Shown here: positions 1 to 7,166 of the stretch, one piece after another
Numbering within the stretch: the stretch's first letter is position 1
How the letters are laid out: each line of letters starts with the position of its first letter
Notes under the pieces: model-generated
What the model was told of the DNA's origin: nothing
Databases searched by the model: none
Seen by the model: only the letters and a program-made list of their open reading frames with translations
DNA from: CAYLJO01 sp964383905
GTDB lineage: Bacteria; Acidobacteriota; Blastocatellia; Pyrinomonadales; Pyrinomonadaceae
Length of the DNA: 34,518 nucleotides
Direction: 5' to 3'
Assembly: GCA_964383905.1 (NCBI GenBank)
Contig: CAYLJO010000042.1
Coordinates: 1 to 34,518 of the forward strand
Position numbers and translations under genes: made by a program

Positions 1-75
1 TGAATGATGTGGAACCAGACTATGTGCTAAGCGTGTAAATTTTGGCTGGTTTTGCCCTATGCGCGCCCGCTTTAA

Positions 76-231
76 CCGGCCTCGAGCGGTGCGGCACTAC
101 AGGAGTTCCCACAGCTCAAAGATCAACTGTGGAAAGGTCATCTGTGGAGTCCATCTTACTTTCTGGTAACAGTAGGCGGCGCTCCGCTTTCGGTCATCAA
201 GAGGTATGTTGAGACTCAAAGAGACCGGTAG
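76..231 (+). pseudogene. tnpA remnant: C-terminal part of an IS200/IS605-type Y1 transposase
   Basis: A 51-codon open frame runs from just after an in-frame TAA (73-75) to a TAG at 229-231. Its translation matches the C-terminal end of IS200/IS605 TnpA: EFPQLKDQLWKGHLWSPSYF, then a short stretch ending in KRYVETQ. The YxxxQ pattern there is the usual place of the catalytic tyrosine. The HUH motif and the whole N-terminal half are missing: bases 1-75 carry stops in this frame and no recognisable TnpA sequence in the frames I read. The TAG abuts the tnpB ATG directly with no gap, as in co-oriented tnpA-tnpB pairs, which explains the lack of a clear ribosome binding site before tnpB. The family call rests on remembered family sequence. 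The gene cannot encode an active transposase as it stands. Confidence 0.75.
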
Positions 232-1323
232 ATGCTGATCACACACAAATACCGAATCTATCCTACTCATGCACAAGTGACACGGCTTGAGCAAACGCTT
301 ACAGTCTGCCGCGAGTTGTTCAATGCTGGACTTTCTGAACGCCGTGACGCTTACCGCTTGTGGGGTAAATCTATTAGCTATCGTGACCAACAGAACCAAC
401 TGCCTGAGATCAAAGAGATTCGTCCTGATGTGGCTGAGATACATAGTCAGGTGCTCCAAGACGTTCTTCGCCGTTTGGACAAAGCGTTTCAAGCCTTCTT
501 TCGCCGCGTGAAAAAGGGGGAGAAAGCTGGATTCCCGCGTTTCCGCTCGCGCACTCGTTACGACAGTTTCACTTACTCGCAATCCGGCTTTTCCATCGAA
601 GGCAACAAACTGAGGCTCTCCAATGTTGGGCACATCAAGCTCAAGCATCATCGAACCATCGAAGGCAAGATCAAGACACTGACCATCACCTGCTCTGGGA
701 CAGGTAAGTGGTACGCCTGTTTCGCGGTTAAGTGTGACCCTCAACCGCTTCCCGCTAACAGACTCTCTGTCGGTATAGATTGCGGGCTTGAGAAGTTCGC
801 CATGCTTTCGAGTGGAGAAGCAATTGACAATCCTCGTTTCTTTCGCTCGGATGAGAGGGCTTTGGCGAAAGCGCAAAGACAGAAGAAGCGCCAAGTTGCG
901 GCACGTATCCACGAGCGAATTGCCAATCGCCGTCGCAACTTCGCGCACCAACTCTCTTACGCTCTGGTTGCGCTCTATGGTCTGATTGTATTTGAGAATC
1001 TGAATATCAAAGGCATGGTTAGGAACCACTGCCTGGCGAAAAGCATTCAAGACGCAGCGTGGCATCAACTGATTCAGTTCACTACCTATAAGGCTGAAAG
1101 TGCCGGTAGGTGTGTGCGAAGCGTTGACCCACGCGGGACAAGCCAACGCTGCTCGGCGTGTGGGGCTACTGTGAAGAAAGATTTGTCTCAACGTCTGCAT
1201 GAATGCACGTGCGGCCTCTCTATCGACCGCGATTGGAATGCCGCGCGCAACATACTCAGCTTGGGATTACAAGCTGTCGGTACTCAATCCGTAGAAGCCG
1301 CACCCTTCATGGGTGCGGAGTAG
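232..1323 (+). CDS. tnpB: TnpB, IS200/IS605-type RNA-guided endonuclease (OrfB)
   Basis: This 363-residue protein has full family length. TnpB is an omega-RNA-guided DNA endonuclease related to the ancestor of Cas12. The N-terminal domain begins in the typical way (KYRIYPT). The RuvC triad is intact: D183 in GIDCG, E255 in VFENLN, and D332/D334 in DRDWNAARN. A zinc-finger insertion is present with C307-x2-C310 and C325-x-C327; the second pair is one residue shorter than the common CxxC. The start is the ATG that follows the tnpA stop directly. The last codons lie inside the right-end hairpin of the element. Base composition looks less GC-rich than the flanking genes, as expected for an acquired element. 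The intact triad argues against a nuclease-dead TnpB-like repressor. Nuclease function is family knowledge; activity here is untested. Confidence 0.93.
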   Translation: MLITHKYRIYPTHAQVTRLEQTLTVCRELFNAGLSERRDAYRLWGKSISYRDQQNQLPEIKEIRPDVAEIHSQVLQDVLRRLDKAFQAFFRRVKKGEKAGFPRFRSRTRYDSFTYSQSGFSIEGNKLRLSNVGHIKLKHHRTIEGKIKTLTITCSGTGKWYACFAVKCDPQPLPANRLSVGIDCGLEKFAMLSSGEAIDNPRFFRSDERALAKAQRQKKRQVAARIHERIANRRRNFAHQLSYALVALYGLIVFENLNIKGMVRNHCLAKSIQDAAWHQLIQFTTYKAESAGRCVRSVDPRGTSQRCSACGATVKKDLSQRLHECTCGLSIDRDWNAARNILSLGLQAVGTQSVEAAPFMGAE

Positions 1324-1345
1324 TCATGACTCCACTGTTAAGGGG
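1200..1345 (+). ncRNA. Candidate omega RNA (reRNA) scaffold and guide of TnpB
   Basis: In characterised TnpB elements the guide RNA scaffold overlaps the 3' end of tnpB and the right end of the element, and the guide is the flanking DNA just beyond that end. Here the tnpB end folds into a perfect hairpin (1298-1318) followed by AGTAGTCA. The guide would then start near 1324-1328 and cover the leader of the next gene. Both boundaries are guesses from family knowledge; only the hairpin is directly seen. Confidence 0.35.
1298..1318 (+). repeat. Right-end hairpin of the tnpB element
   Basis: CCGCACCC (1298-1305) and GGGTGCGG (1311-1318) form a perfect 8-bp stem around the 5-nt loop TTCAT. It overlaps the last codons of tnpB, and the tnpB stop TAG follows three bases later. 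Such a subterminal palindrome is the usual right-end structure of IS200/IS605 elements and the 3' stem of omega RNAs. It has no T-tract, so it is not a typical intrinsic terminator. Confidence 0.75.
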
Positions 1346-1354
1346 AACCAACGT

Positions 1355-2950
1355 TTGAAACGCTCGCTCATTGCTGTGGCGGCTCTGCTCGTCTCCCTGA
1401 TGCTGTCCGCGCCACTGATGGCACAGCGCCAACAAACAATCGCGGGAATTCCATTCTCGCCTGCTCCTTACCGCGTCGGGGAGCGTTTGACGTATAACGT
1501 TTCCTTCTCAAACTTCAGCAGCGCCGCGATCGTCGAGCTGTCGGTGGCGGGGCGGGGACAATATTTTAATCGTGAAGGCTTTCAACTGCGTGCGCACGTC
1601 GAAACGATCGGTGTCGTTAACGCCGCGCTTTACGCGGTTAATAATGATTACACCTCTTACGTCGACTCGACTACGGGCTTGCCGTTTCGCGCGCAGCAGG
1701 TGATACGCGAGGCCGGGCGCACCGCGGATAGCTCGAGGGACTACAACCTGCCGGCTGGGACTTCCGCGATCCCCTCCAAGGTCAGCGCGGGTGGATTCCC
1801 CGGCACCTTTGACTTCCTCTCGGCACTCTACCGCCTGCGCGCCCTGCCGCTGAGCGCAGGCTCAATTTATAACTTCACGGTGAGCGGTGAGGCGGAACAA
1901 TATGACGCGGAATTGAAGGTGATAGGTAGTGAGATGATTAAGAGCAACGTCGGCTCATTCAATAGCATCGTGACGCAAGTGCGCGTGCCCAGGAATTCCG
2001 CCGCCAACAACTATCGCATGCGGATCTATTTCAGCGACGACGAGCGCCACGTCCCGGTGCTCATGACGGCGCGCCACCCGGCCGGCGAGATTCGCGCCGA
2101 GCTGGCCGGTTCCGAGATGCTCCCGGTCACCCCGCCGGTAAAGGCCCGCGCTTCGCAGGCGCGCACGGCCATTCCGCCTTTGACTGTCGCTCCTCCGGCG
2201 GAGGGTGTCGTTATTCCGCCCTCTCAACGGCCATCGCCTGCCGGGAGCTCCCCCGCTTCTTCGGCCGCCGGGTCAACCGATGACCTGCCTTTTAAAGTCG
2301 GAGAACAGCTTAATTTTAATGTTTTTCTCGGCGGGGGCGCGCAGCCTGCGGGCACCGCGTCTTTTCAGGTGCGGTCGCGCGGCAAGTATTTTAACCGCGA
2401 TGGATTTTTACTTACCGTGAGGGCGCAGACCACCAGCACGGTACAACGCCTCTTCTTTGCCAGCGATCAAATTAATTCATACGTCGATTCGTCAACGCTA
2501 CTCCCGTTCCGCACCGAGCTCGCGCTGATCGAAGGGTCTCGGCGGTCGAACCAAACGCTAAGCATCGACCAGGATCACGGCGCCTTGATCACTGGCTCGG
2601 GTCAGCGGATAGAAGTGCCCGTCGGCACGCACGACTACGTTTCCGCGCTCTATGCGCTTCGCTCTTTCGACCTCGCACCACCCAAGCGTAATGCCGTCTC
2701 GCTGATAGTTAATAATCGCCCACACACCTTATTTATTACTTCCCTGCGCCGCGAGACAATAACGCTCGGCGGGCAGAGCATACCGGCCGTGCAACTCTCA
2801 CTGACGACCGATGATGCGCAAAGCGATAAATACGCGTTGCGCCTGTGGGTCAGCAATGATAAGCGTCGCCTGCCTTTACGCATCACGGCGATGACGCAGC
2901 TCGGGCCATTGCGCGCGGACCTGGCCATTATCCCGCTCACCACAGAATAA
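1355..2950 (+). CDS. Secreted protein with two tandem DUF3108-like domains
   Basis: The start is TTG 1355, preceded by AGGGG at 1341-1345. A longer reading from GTG 1313 would begin inside the tnpB hairpin and delay the signal peptide, so it is less likely. From 1355 the protein has 531 residues. It opens with a Lys/Arg-led hydrophobic signal peptide ending near LMAQ. Two homologous halves follow, each with the same landmarks: VGERLTYNV / VGEQLNFNV, GQYFNREGF / GKYFNRDGF, SYVDSTTGLPFRAQ / SYVDSSTLLPFRTE, and a closing strand pair (MRIYFSDDERHVPVLMTA / LRLWVSNDKRRLPLRITA). A linker rich in Pro, Ala and Ser separates them. DUF3108 proteins are secreted beta-rich proteins of unknown function, usually with one copy. 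The DUF assignment is from memory of the domain's look. The role is unknown. Confidence 0.8.
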   Translation: MKRSLIAVAALLVSLMLSAPLMAQRQQTIAGIPFSPAPYRVGERLTYNVSFSNFSSAAIVELSVAGRGQYFNREGFQLRAHVETIGVVNAALYAVNNDYTSYVDSTTGLPFRAQQVIREAGRTADSSRDYNLPAGTSAIPSKVSAGGFPGTFDFLSALYRLRALPLSAGSIYNFTVSGEAEQYDAELKVIGSEMIKSNVGSFNSIVTQVRVPRNSAANNYRMRIYFSDDERHVPVLMTARHPAGEIRAELAGSEMLPVTPPVKARASQARTAIPPLTVAPPAEGVVIPPSQRPSPAGSSPASSAAGSTDDLPFKVGEQLNFNVFLGGGAQPAGTASFQVRSRGKYFNRDGFLLTVRAQTTSTVQRLFFASDQINSYVDSSTLLPFRTELALIEGSRRSNQTLSIDQDHGALITGSGQRIEVPVGTHDYVSALYALRSFDLAPPKRNAVSLIVNNRPHTLFITSLRRETITLGGQSIPAVQLSLTTDDAQSDKYALRLWVSNDKRRLPLRITAMTQLGPLRADLAIIPLTTE

Positions 2951-3017
2951 AAAGCATCTTTAGCGGGTAGGCATGTTGAGAGCGCCTCCAGGTAAGAGTC
3001 CGCCGGCGTGCGATATG

Positions 3018-3040
3018 AAATTGAAATTAAATTTCAATTT
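3018..3040. promoter_or_regulatory. Palindromic candidate operator over the FTR1 promoter
   Basis: AAATTGAAA (3018-3026) and TTTCAATTT (3032-3040) are perfect 9-bp inverted repeats around a 5-bp spacer. The left arm contains the -35 hexamer and the whole palindrome lies upstream of the -10, an ideal place for a repressor dimer. It does not match the classical Fur 19-mer well. A metal-responsive regulator is inferred only from the iron-permease context. Confidence 0.6.
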
Positions 3041-3049
3041 ACATATAAT
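3021..3049 (+). promoter_or_regulatory. Sigma70-type promoter of the FTR1 gene
   Basis: A -35 box TTGAAA (3021-3026) and a perfect -10 box TATAAT (3044-3049) are separated by 17 bp. Transcription would start near 3056, giving a leader of about 60 nt before the ATG at 3115. Confidence 0.7.
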
Positions 3050-3114
3050 GGTCTCTGGCCGGGGGCGGGATCCTTTCCAGGGGGCTTATTAGGTTTCATC
3101 GAAAGGCGCATCAG

Positions 3115-3891
3115 ATGCTTCAGACATTCATCATTATTTTACGAGAGGGTTTTGAGTCATTTCTGCTCGTCGCAGTCATTCTCGCTTACCTGCGCAAGAC
3201 GGGGCAGAGGTGGCTTGTCCCGGCCGTTTATTCGGCCATCGCGACTTCGATTGCTCTGAGCACCGCGCTCGGCTACGAGTTGATGCAGGGGGTGAATCAA
3301 TCACTCTGGGAAGGGGTGCTGGGCGTAGTTGCGATAGTGATGGTGGGCTCGCTGGTGATTCACATGTGGAAGACTGCGCCGCGGCTTAAGAAAAGGATGG
3401 AGAAGCGGCTCGACGACGTGTCGTCAAAGACCTCGCGCCGGGCCGCTTTCGGCGGGGTGTTTCTGTTTACCGTTCTGATGATGAGCCGTGAGGGTATGGA
3501 GACCGCTTTAATGCTCCTACAGGTGCGCGACGGCCGGATTATCAGCGGGGCGATGCTGGGGCTTGCGGCGGCGGCGGCGATGGCCTGGGTGTGGGTGCGT
3601 TTTGCTCATCTCATCAATATCAAGCGCTTCTTCCAGGTCACCGGAATCTTTCTCCTGCTGTTCATGCTGCAGGTCGCGATCTATTCATTCCATGAATTCT
3701 CGGAAGCAGGCCTCTTCCCCAACAGCGAAGCCATCCACAACGCGACGGAGCAATTTTCTCCCGACGGTCTCTACGGCAAGTGGTTTTCGCTATTGATGAT
3801 CGGGGCGTGCGCGTTATGGCTGGTGGGCGCGCGGGTCGCCGACCGTCTGAAGGCGGCGCGTCAAAGTGGTGTGAGGCTTGAGCAAGTCTAG
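3115..3891 (+). CDS. FTR1-family high-affinity iron permease (EfeU-like)
   Basis: This 258-residue integral membrane protein belongs to the FTR1/EfeU family of inner-membrane iron permeases. The two hallmark REGxE iron-binding motifs are present: REGFE at residues 10-14 in the first helix and REGME at 125-129 in the fourth. I count about seven hydrophobic helices, the last near residues 223-240. A charged cytoplasmic loop (KKRMEKRLDDVSSKTSRR) separates the two halves. GAAAGG lies about 9 nt upstream of the ATG. No EfeO or EfeB partner lies next to it, so this is a stand-alone permease here; the oxidase or donor is unknown. Transcription is probably from the 3021-3049 promoter under the palindrome described there. 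Confidence 0.88.
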   Translation: MLQTFIIILREGFESFLLVAVILAYLRKTGQRWLVPAVYSAIATSIALSTALGYELMQGVNQSLWEGVLGVVAIVMVGSLVIHMWKTAPRLKKRMEKRLDDVSSKTSRRAAFGGVFLFTVLMMSREGMETALMLLQVRDGRIISGAMLGLAAAAAMAWVWVRFAHLINIKRFFQVTGIFLLLFMLQVAIYSFHEFSEAGLFPNSEAIHNATEQFSPDGLYGKWFSLLMIGACALWLVGARVADRLKAARQSGVRLEQV

Positions 3892-3992
3892 CGCAATGTT
3901 CAACCGCGAGCAGCGCGATGTAAAGCTTTCACACCCCTCGATGATGCTCGATCACGGTATGACCTCGGACCTAACCGGCAAAAGCCGGGCGG

Positions 3993-4529
3993 CTATGAAA
4001 ACCTGTCGCAGAAGTGGCGCAACCGCTGGATTAAGTGGTCACCATCGATGGGCCTGGCGATGAACTAGTCGCAACCCGCGGAATTGGCCATGGTGCGGCA
4101 GCTGCGTGTATCAACATCGGCGATGGCCAGAACCGGTACATACCGCGGCTCAGCTTGCCGGCGTATAAAATTGATGGTGATAAAGCTGTCCAGCATCGAG
4201 TAAGTGAAATCAATGATGGCAAGTGTGACGCGCTCGCGCCTCGCTACCGCCATTGCCTCCCGCCCGTTAGCAGCTTCCAGCAAGCAATAATTGTTTACCT
4301 GCCCAAGCCGTTGCCTTATTTCTCGACGGAAATTTGATGAGCTGGTGACGAGCAGGACGGTAGGCTGCCCGTGATCAGGTTGATGCCTGTCTCTTTCCTC
4401 CTGAGAGGCAGTCTCAGCCGCATTTGGCACATTGGATTCAGCTGATGCGCACACGACTTGACTCCTGGCTTCCGCCTTGATGGGTGCCAGCTTAGGCCAA
4501 AGACGGGGCGCGCAAAACCGTGATAACAC
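3993..4529 (-). pseudogene. Response-regulator receiver domain interrupted by an in-frame TAG
   Basis: The upper part reads as a receiver domain: PTVLLVTSSSNFRREI (beta1 and helix 1), LLEAANGREAMAVARRE, then LAIIDF with the likely phospho-acceptor Asp, and YVPVLAIADVDT. A TAG at 4065-4067 stops it after SAGCD. The same frame continues without a shift as FIARPIDGDHLIQRLRHF to a stop at 3993-3995, which is exactly the last strand and helix of a receiver (ARP in place of the usual AKP). The nonsense codon therefore cuts the gene inside its last structural element. The acidic pair after beta1 is also replaced by Ser residues, so the domain may already be degenerate. The start is uncertain; GTG 4529 is the farthest in-frame candidate. 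Confidence 0.6.
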
Positions 4530-4548
4530 TAATGCGCCGCGGGTGTTA

Positions 4549-4854
4549 TTACGTGGGGTTAATTCCCGGGCCCGGATGAGGTGGCGCGTCGGGCGGGGAG
4601 ACGGAGAGGTGTCCGATGCCGTATTCGTCGAGGAGACAGAGGTAGTCGAATGCGATCATTTCCTCGGAGAGGTGCCTACCGATATCCAGCTCGCGCATGT
4701 GTACGCGGTCGGCAAGGTCGACGAGTGCCCGGCGCAGGAAATCTCGGATCGTACCGCCGTGGGGAGAGCACCAGCCGGCGTCTCGTGCCATCTCGCGCAT
4801 AATCTCCACGGCGTTTGCGCCGGCATACTCTTTGCTGTTGTAGATAAAGATCAT
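4549..4854 (-). CDS. Small hypothetical protein (101 aa)
   Basis: I do not recognise a named family. The protein begins MIFIYNSKEYAGANAVEIM and has a regular alternation of acidic helices (FLRRALVDLADRV, RHLSEEMIAFDYLCLLDEYG) with a Pro-rich tail. It is probably a small soluble helical protein. There is no signal peptide or membrane segment. A GGTGAG sequence lies 5-6 nt before the ATG at 4854. It is transcribed divergently from the histidine kinase gene and shares the 4855-5004 intergenic region, including its inverted repeat, so the two could be co-regulated. Coding status is supported by the ribosome binding site and sensible amino acid composition. Function is unknown. Confidence 0.55.
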   Translation of the reverse strand: MIFIYNSKEYAGANAVEIMREMARDAGWCSPHGGTIRDFLRRALVDLADRVHMRELDIGRHLSEEMIAFDYLCLLDEYGIGHLSVSPPDAPPHPGPGINPT

Positions 4855-4906
4855 CAGCTCACCGGTGAGTAAGCAGCCTACGCGCTCGGACGCGCGAGGG
4901 AAAAGC

Positions 4907-4939
4907 GTGAAAACACTTGTCCTGCGTAGGTGTTTTCAC
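4907..4939. promoter_or_regulatory. 10-bp inverted repeat upstream of the kinase-regulator operon
   Basis: GTGAAAACAC (4907-4916) and GTGTTTTCAC (4930-4939) form a perfect inverted repeat with a 13-bp spacer. The right arm overlaps the probable -35 region of the rightward promoter. The heptamer CACTTGT recurs at 4914-4920 and 4950-4956. It could be a dimeric operator, perhaps for the LuxR-type regulator encoded downstream, or an RNA hairpin of the divergent transcript. Confidence 0.5.
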
Positions 4940-4961
4940 ACGATGACAGCACTTGTATAAT
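4933..4961 (+). promoter_or_regulatory. Probable promoter of the histidine kinase/response regulator pair
   Basis: A perfect -10 hexamer TATAAT lies at 4956-4961. The best -35 at 17-bp spacing is TTTTCA (4933-4938), four of six matches to consensus. The kinase start at 5005 lies about 40 nt downstream. Confidence 0.5.
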
Positions 4962-5004
4962 GAGGAGGCTTTCCTGAGCTCTCAGGGGATTGACGAAGGT
5001 AGGC

Positions 5005-6228
5005 ATGACGCAGGGGGTGGCTCGCTCAAAGCCTGGCGCGGTCGTGCGGCGATACATGATCGCCGTGTGGACGGTGAGTCTCGTGTTCGCGGCGACGCTC
5101 CTGCTGTCACCGTTCATGCCGTCGGGCTTGTCGCCGCTGTTTCTGCTCGCGGTGATGGTGAGCGCGTGGCGCGGCGGCCTTGGCGCGGGGTTGCTCGCGA
5201 CCGCGTTATCAACCCTGGCGAGCGCGTACATCCTGCCGTCCCCCTTCTCGTTTCGCGTTGACCGCGATGACCTATTTGAACTCGCCATCTTCATCCTCGC
5301 GGCCGTCATCGTCGGGACGCTCAGCGCGGCACGAAAGAGGTCAGAGGAAGAGCGTGAAGCCTTGCTCGCGCGCGAGCAAACCGCACGCATCGAAGCGGAA
5401 CGGGCAAACGCCGTTAAAGACGAATTCTTAGCGGCCGTCTCGCACGAGCTACGCACGCCGCTGACGACGATTAAGACCTTGACGCGCGTGCTGCTGCGCA
5501 AGCAGCCGACGGAGGACGAGCGGCGCGAGTATCTCAAAGACATCGCCTCGGAATGTGACCGTCAGATTGACCTCGTGCATAATCTGCTTGATTTATCACG
5601 CATCAGAGCGGGCGGCGTGCAGATCAAGCCCCGGTGTGTGGACGCCGGCGAGGTCGTGCGGGCCTGTGAAAAGATCGAGCGCGTTGAAGCCGCCGAGCAC
5701 AATCACGAACTCTCCGTCGAAGTGGCACCGGACTTGCCGTTCATACATGCCGACCGCAGCGCCCTGCGCCGCGCCCTCTGCACCGTCCTGGAGAACGCCA
5801 TTAAATATACACACGAAGGCGGGAGCATCAAGCTCCGCGCCCGTTGCGATGGCAGCGGGCAAGTTGCGATCGAAGTTGAAGACACCGGGCGCGGCATACA
5901 CCCTGACGACTTGCCACACATCTTCGACAGTTTCTATCGCGGGCGGGCGGCGGCAAGCGAAGGTGCGGGAATCTCAAACACGGATGAACAGGAAGTTCCC
6001 GGCATCGGTCTCGGGCTTCATCTCGCGCGCGTGCTCGTCGAGGGAATGGGCGGCTCGATCGAAGTGCGAAGCCGGGTAGGTCTTGGCAGCACCTTTACCA
6101 TGCGGCTCCCGGTGTGGCGCGGTGAGGTTGACAGTGGGGACGGCGAAACGGCTGCAAACTTTGCGAACATTCCTTTCGGGAATTTAATAAGCAGCGCGGC
6201 GGGGCGAGAGGGACAGGAGCATGGCTAA
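5005..6228 (+). CDS. Membrane sensor histidine kinase (DUF4118-like sensor, HisKA, HATPase)
   Basis: I chose ATG 5005 (407 aa) because GAAGG lies 5 nt upstream; TTG 4990 has no usable spacing. The N-terminal 105 residues hold about four hydrophobic segments resembling the KdpD-type DUF4118 sensor. A coiled linker (KRSEEEREALLAREQTARIE) leads to HisKA with SHELRTPL, where H147 is the phosphorylation site. The ATPase domain shows the N box (LENAIKYTHEGG), G1 box (VEDTGRGI), F box (IFDSFYRG) and G2 box (GIGLGLHLAR). It would autophosphorylate in response to an unknown signal and pass phosphate to the regulator encoded next. The genes overlap by 8 bp (ATG 6221, stop 6226-6228), so translation is probably coupled. 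No kdpFABC genes are nearby, so a role in potassium sensing is not supported. Confidence 0.9.
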   Translation: MTQGVARSKPGAVVRRYMIAVWTVSLVFAATLLLSPFMPSGLSPLFLLAVMVSAWRGGLGAGLLATALSTLASAYILPSPFSFRVDRDDLFELAIFILAAVIVGTLSAARKRSEEEREALLAREQTARIEAERANAVKDEFLAAVSHELRTPLTTIKTLTRVLLRKQPTEDERREYLKDIASECDRQIDLVHNLLDLSRIRAGGVQIKPRCVDAGEVVRACEKIERVEAAEHNHELSVEVAPDLPFIHADRSALRRALCTVLENAIKYTHEGGSIKLRARCDGSGQVAIEVEDTGRGIHPDDLPHIFDSFYRGRAAASEGAGISNTDEQEVPGIGLGLHLARVLVEGMGGSIEVRSRVGLGSTFTMRLPVWRGEVDSGDGETAANFANIPFGNLISSAAGREGQEHG

Positions 6229-6868
6229 AAGGTTATTGGTCGTTGATGACGAAGCGAAGCTGTTGCGCGCCGTCGCCGTCACCCTGCGCGAAGAGGGCTA
6301 CGAAGTAACGACCGCGCGAACCGGCTCGGAGGCGCTCGTGCACGTCAGCGAGGCGATGCCGGATCTGATCATCAGCGACATCCGGATGCCCGGCATGGAC
6401 GGCTATCGGCTGGCGCGCACTCTCCGCTCCAGCCCGCGCACCGAGCTCACCCCCATTATCTTTCTCACCGCGAAAGACGGGCGCGAAGACCGCATCGAAG
6501 GCTTCCGCATCGGCGTTGACGCTTACTTAACGAAACCCTTTGACCCGGAAGAGTTGCTCGCCGTCGTGGGCAGCATCCTCAACCGCGTGCAACGGACCAG
6601 CGCCGAGCTCGCCCGCCTGGTGAACACCGCGAAGGGTGATGAAGGCCCGTCATCACGACAACTCGCGTCCGAAGAAGATTTCACCGAGGCTGAAGCCCGC
6701 GTCGCACGGCTCGTCGCGAGCGGCTTGAGCAATAAAGAGATTGCCGCCAAACTCGCCGTCAGTGTGCGCACCGTCGAAGGTCACATCAGCAACATTCTCT
6801 CCAAAAAGGGTTGGAGCAACCGCGTCGAGATTGCACGACACGTCTTCGAGCGCGGCGAGTCCGGCTAA
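6221..6868 (+). CDS. Response regulator, receiver plus LuxR/NarL-type HTH
   Basis: This 215-residue two-domain regulator has a receiver at residues 1-120 with the acidic pair D9-D10, phospho-acceptor D53 (ISDIRMPGMDGY) and the conserved Lys in AYLTKPFDPEELL. A linker follows, then a LuxR-type helix-turn-helix at about 150-206 (FTEAEARVARLVASGLSNKE, followed by VSVRTVEGHISNIL). It is the cognate partner of the overlapping kinase. Pairing a KdpD-like kinase with a NarL-type rather than an OmpR-type regulator is a little unusual. Autoregulation through the inverted repeat at 4907-4939 is possible but unproven. Confidence 0.92.
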   Translation: MAKRLLVVDDEAKLLRAVAVTLREEGYEVTTARTGSEALVHVSEAMPDLIISDIRMPGMDGYRLARTLRSSPRTELTPIIFLTAKDGREDRIEGFRIGVDAYLTKPFDPEELLAVVGSILNRVQRTSAELARLVNTAKGDEGPSSRQLASEEDFTEAEARVARLVASGLSNKEIAAKLAVSVRTVEGHISNILSKKGWSNRVEIARHVFERGESG

Positions 6869-6872
6869 AGTT

Positions 6873-6890
6873 CCGCGCTTTGACGCGCGG
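6873..6890 (+). terminator. Weak hairpin just after the response regulator
   Basis: CCGCGC (6873-6878) and GCGCGG (6885-6890) form a 6-bp GC stem four bases after the stop codon. No T-tract follows, so it could be a weak or Rho-assisted terminator. The remaining gap to 7166 (about 275 bp) holds no convincing gene. A TATATT near 7016-7021 is a possible -10 for the downstream cluster, without a clear -35. Confidence 0.3.
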
Positions 6891-7166
6891 CATTACTGCC
6901 GTCCGCCGCTTCTTTACCGGGGCGCCCCTTCTCGCCCTCGCCGGCCACCCCGGCGGTGAATTACTCCTTCCTTTCAAGGCTCTGGTTTTCGCTTAGATTC
7001 ATCACCTGGTTTTGGTATATTATGCGCTGCTAGAGTCATCACATCGGCGTGCATGCGGCCCGAATGAGCGTCAGGCATGTACGCTTTCCTGCAATAGACC
7101 TTAAAGCGGCCTGAGCTTTTCAGTGTACCAATGCAGCTCTCAAGGCGAGCAGAGATAAACGCTCCT

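Noticed and set aside
97..1200. Long minus-strand open frame of 367 codons opposite tnpB
   Set aside because: It is the antisense shadow of an unmistakable TnpB with full motifs and has no recognisable domain of its own.
232..1323. TnpB-like nuclease-dead transcription repressor (TldR type)
   Set aside because: All RuvC acidic residues (D183, E255, D332/D334) are intact, so the nuclease is predicted active.
3018..3040. Classical Fur box upstream of FTR1
   Set aside because: The palindrome does not follow the GATAATGATAATCATTATC pattern; I keep it only as an operator of unknown regulator.
3878..4063. Possible small gene overlapping the FTR1 end
   Set aside because: It has no ribosome binding site and poor composition. 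The minus-strand receiver pseudogene explains part of the region better.
3993..4529. Pyrrolysine or other programmed recoding at the TAG of the receiver gene
   Set aside because: No recoding signal or related enzyme is visible and the residue is not at a catalytic site; simple gene decay is the plainer reading.
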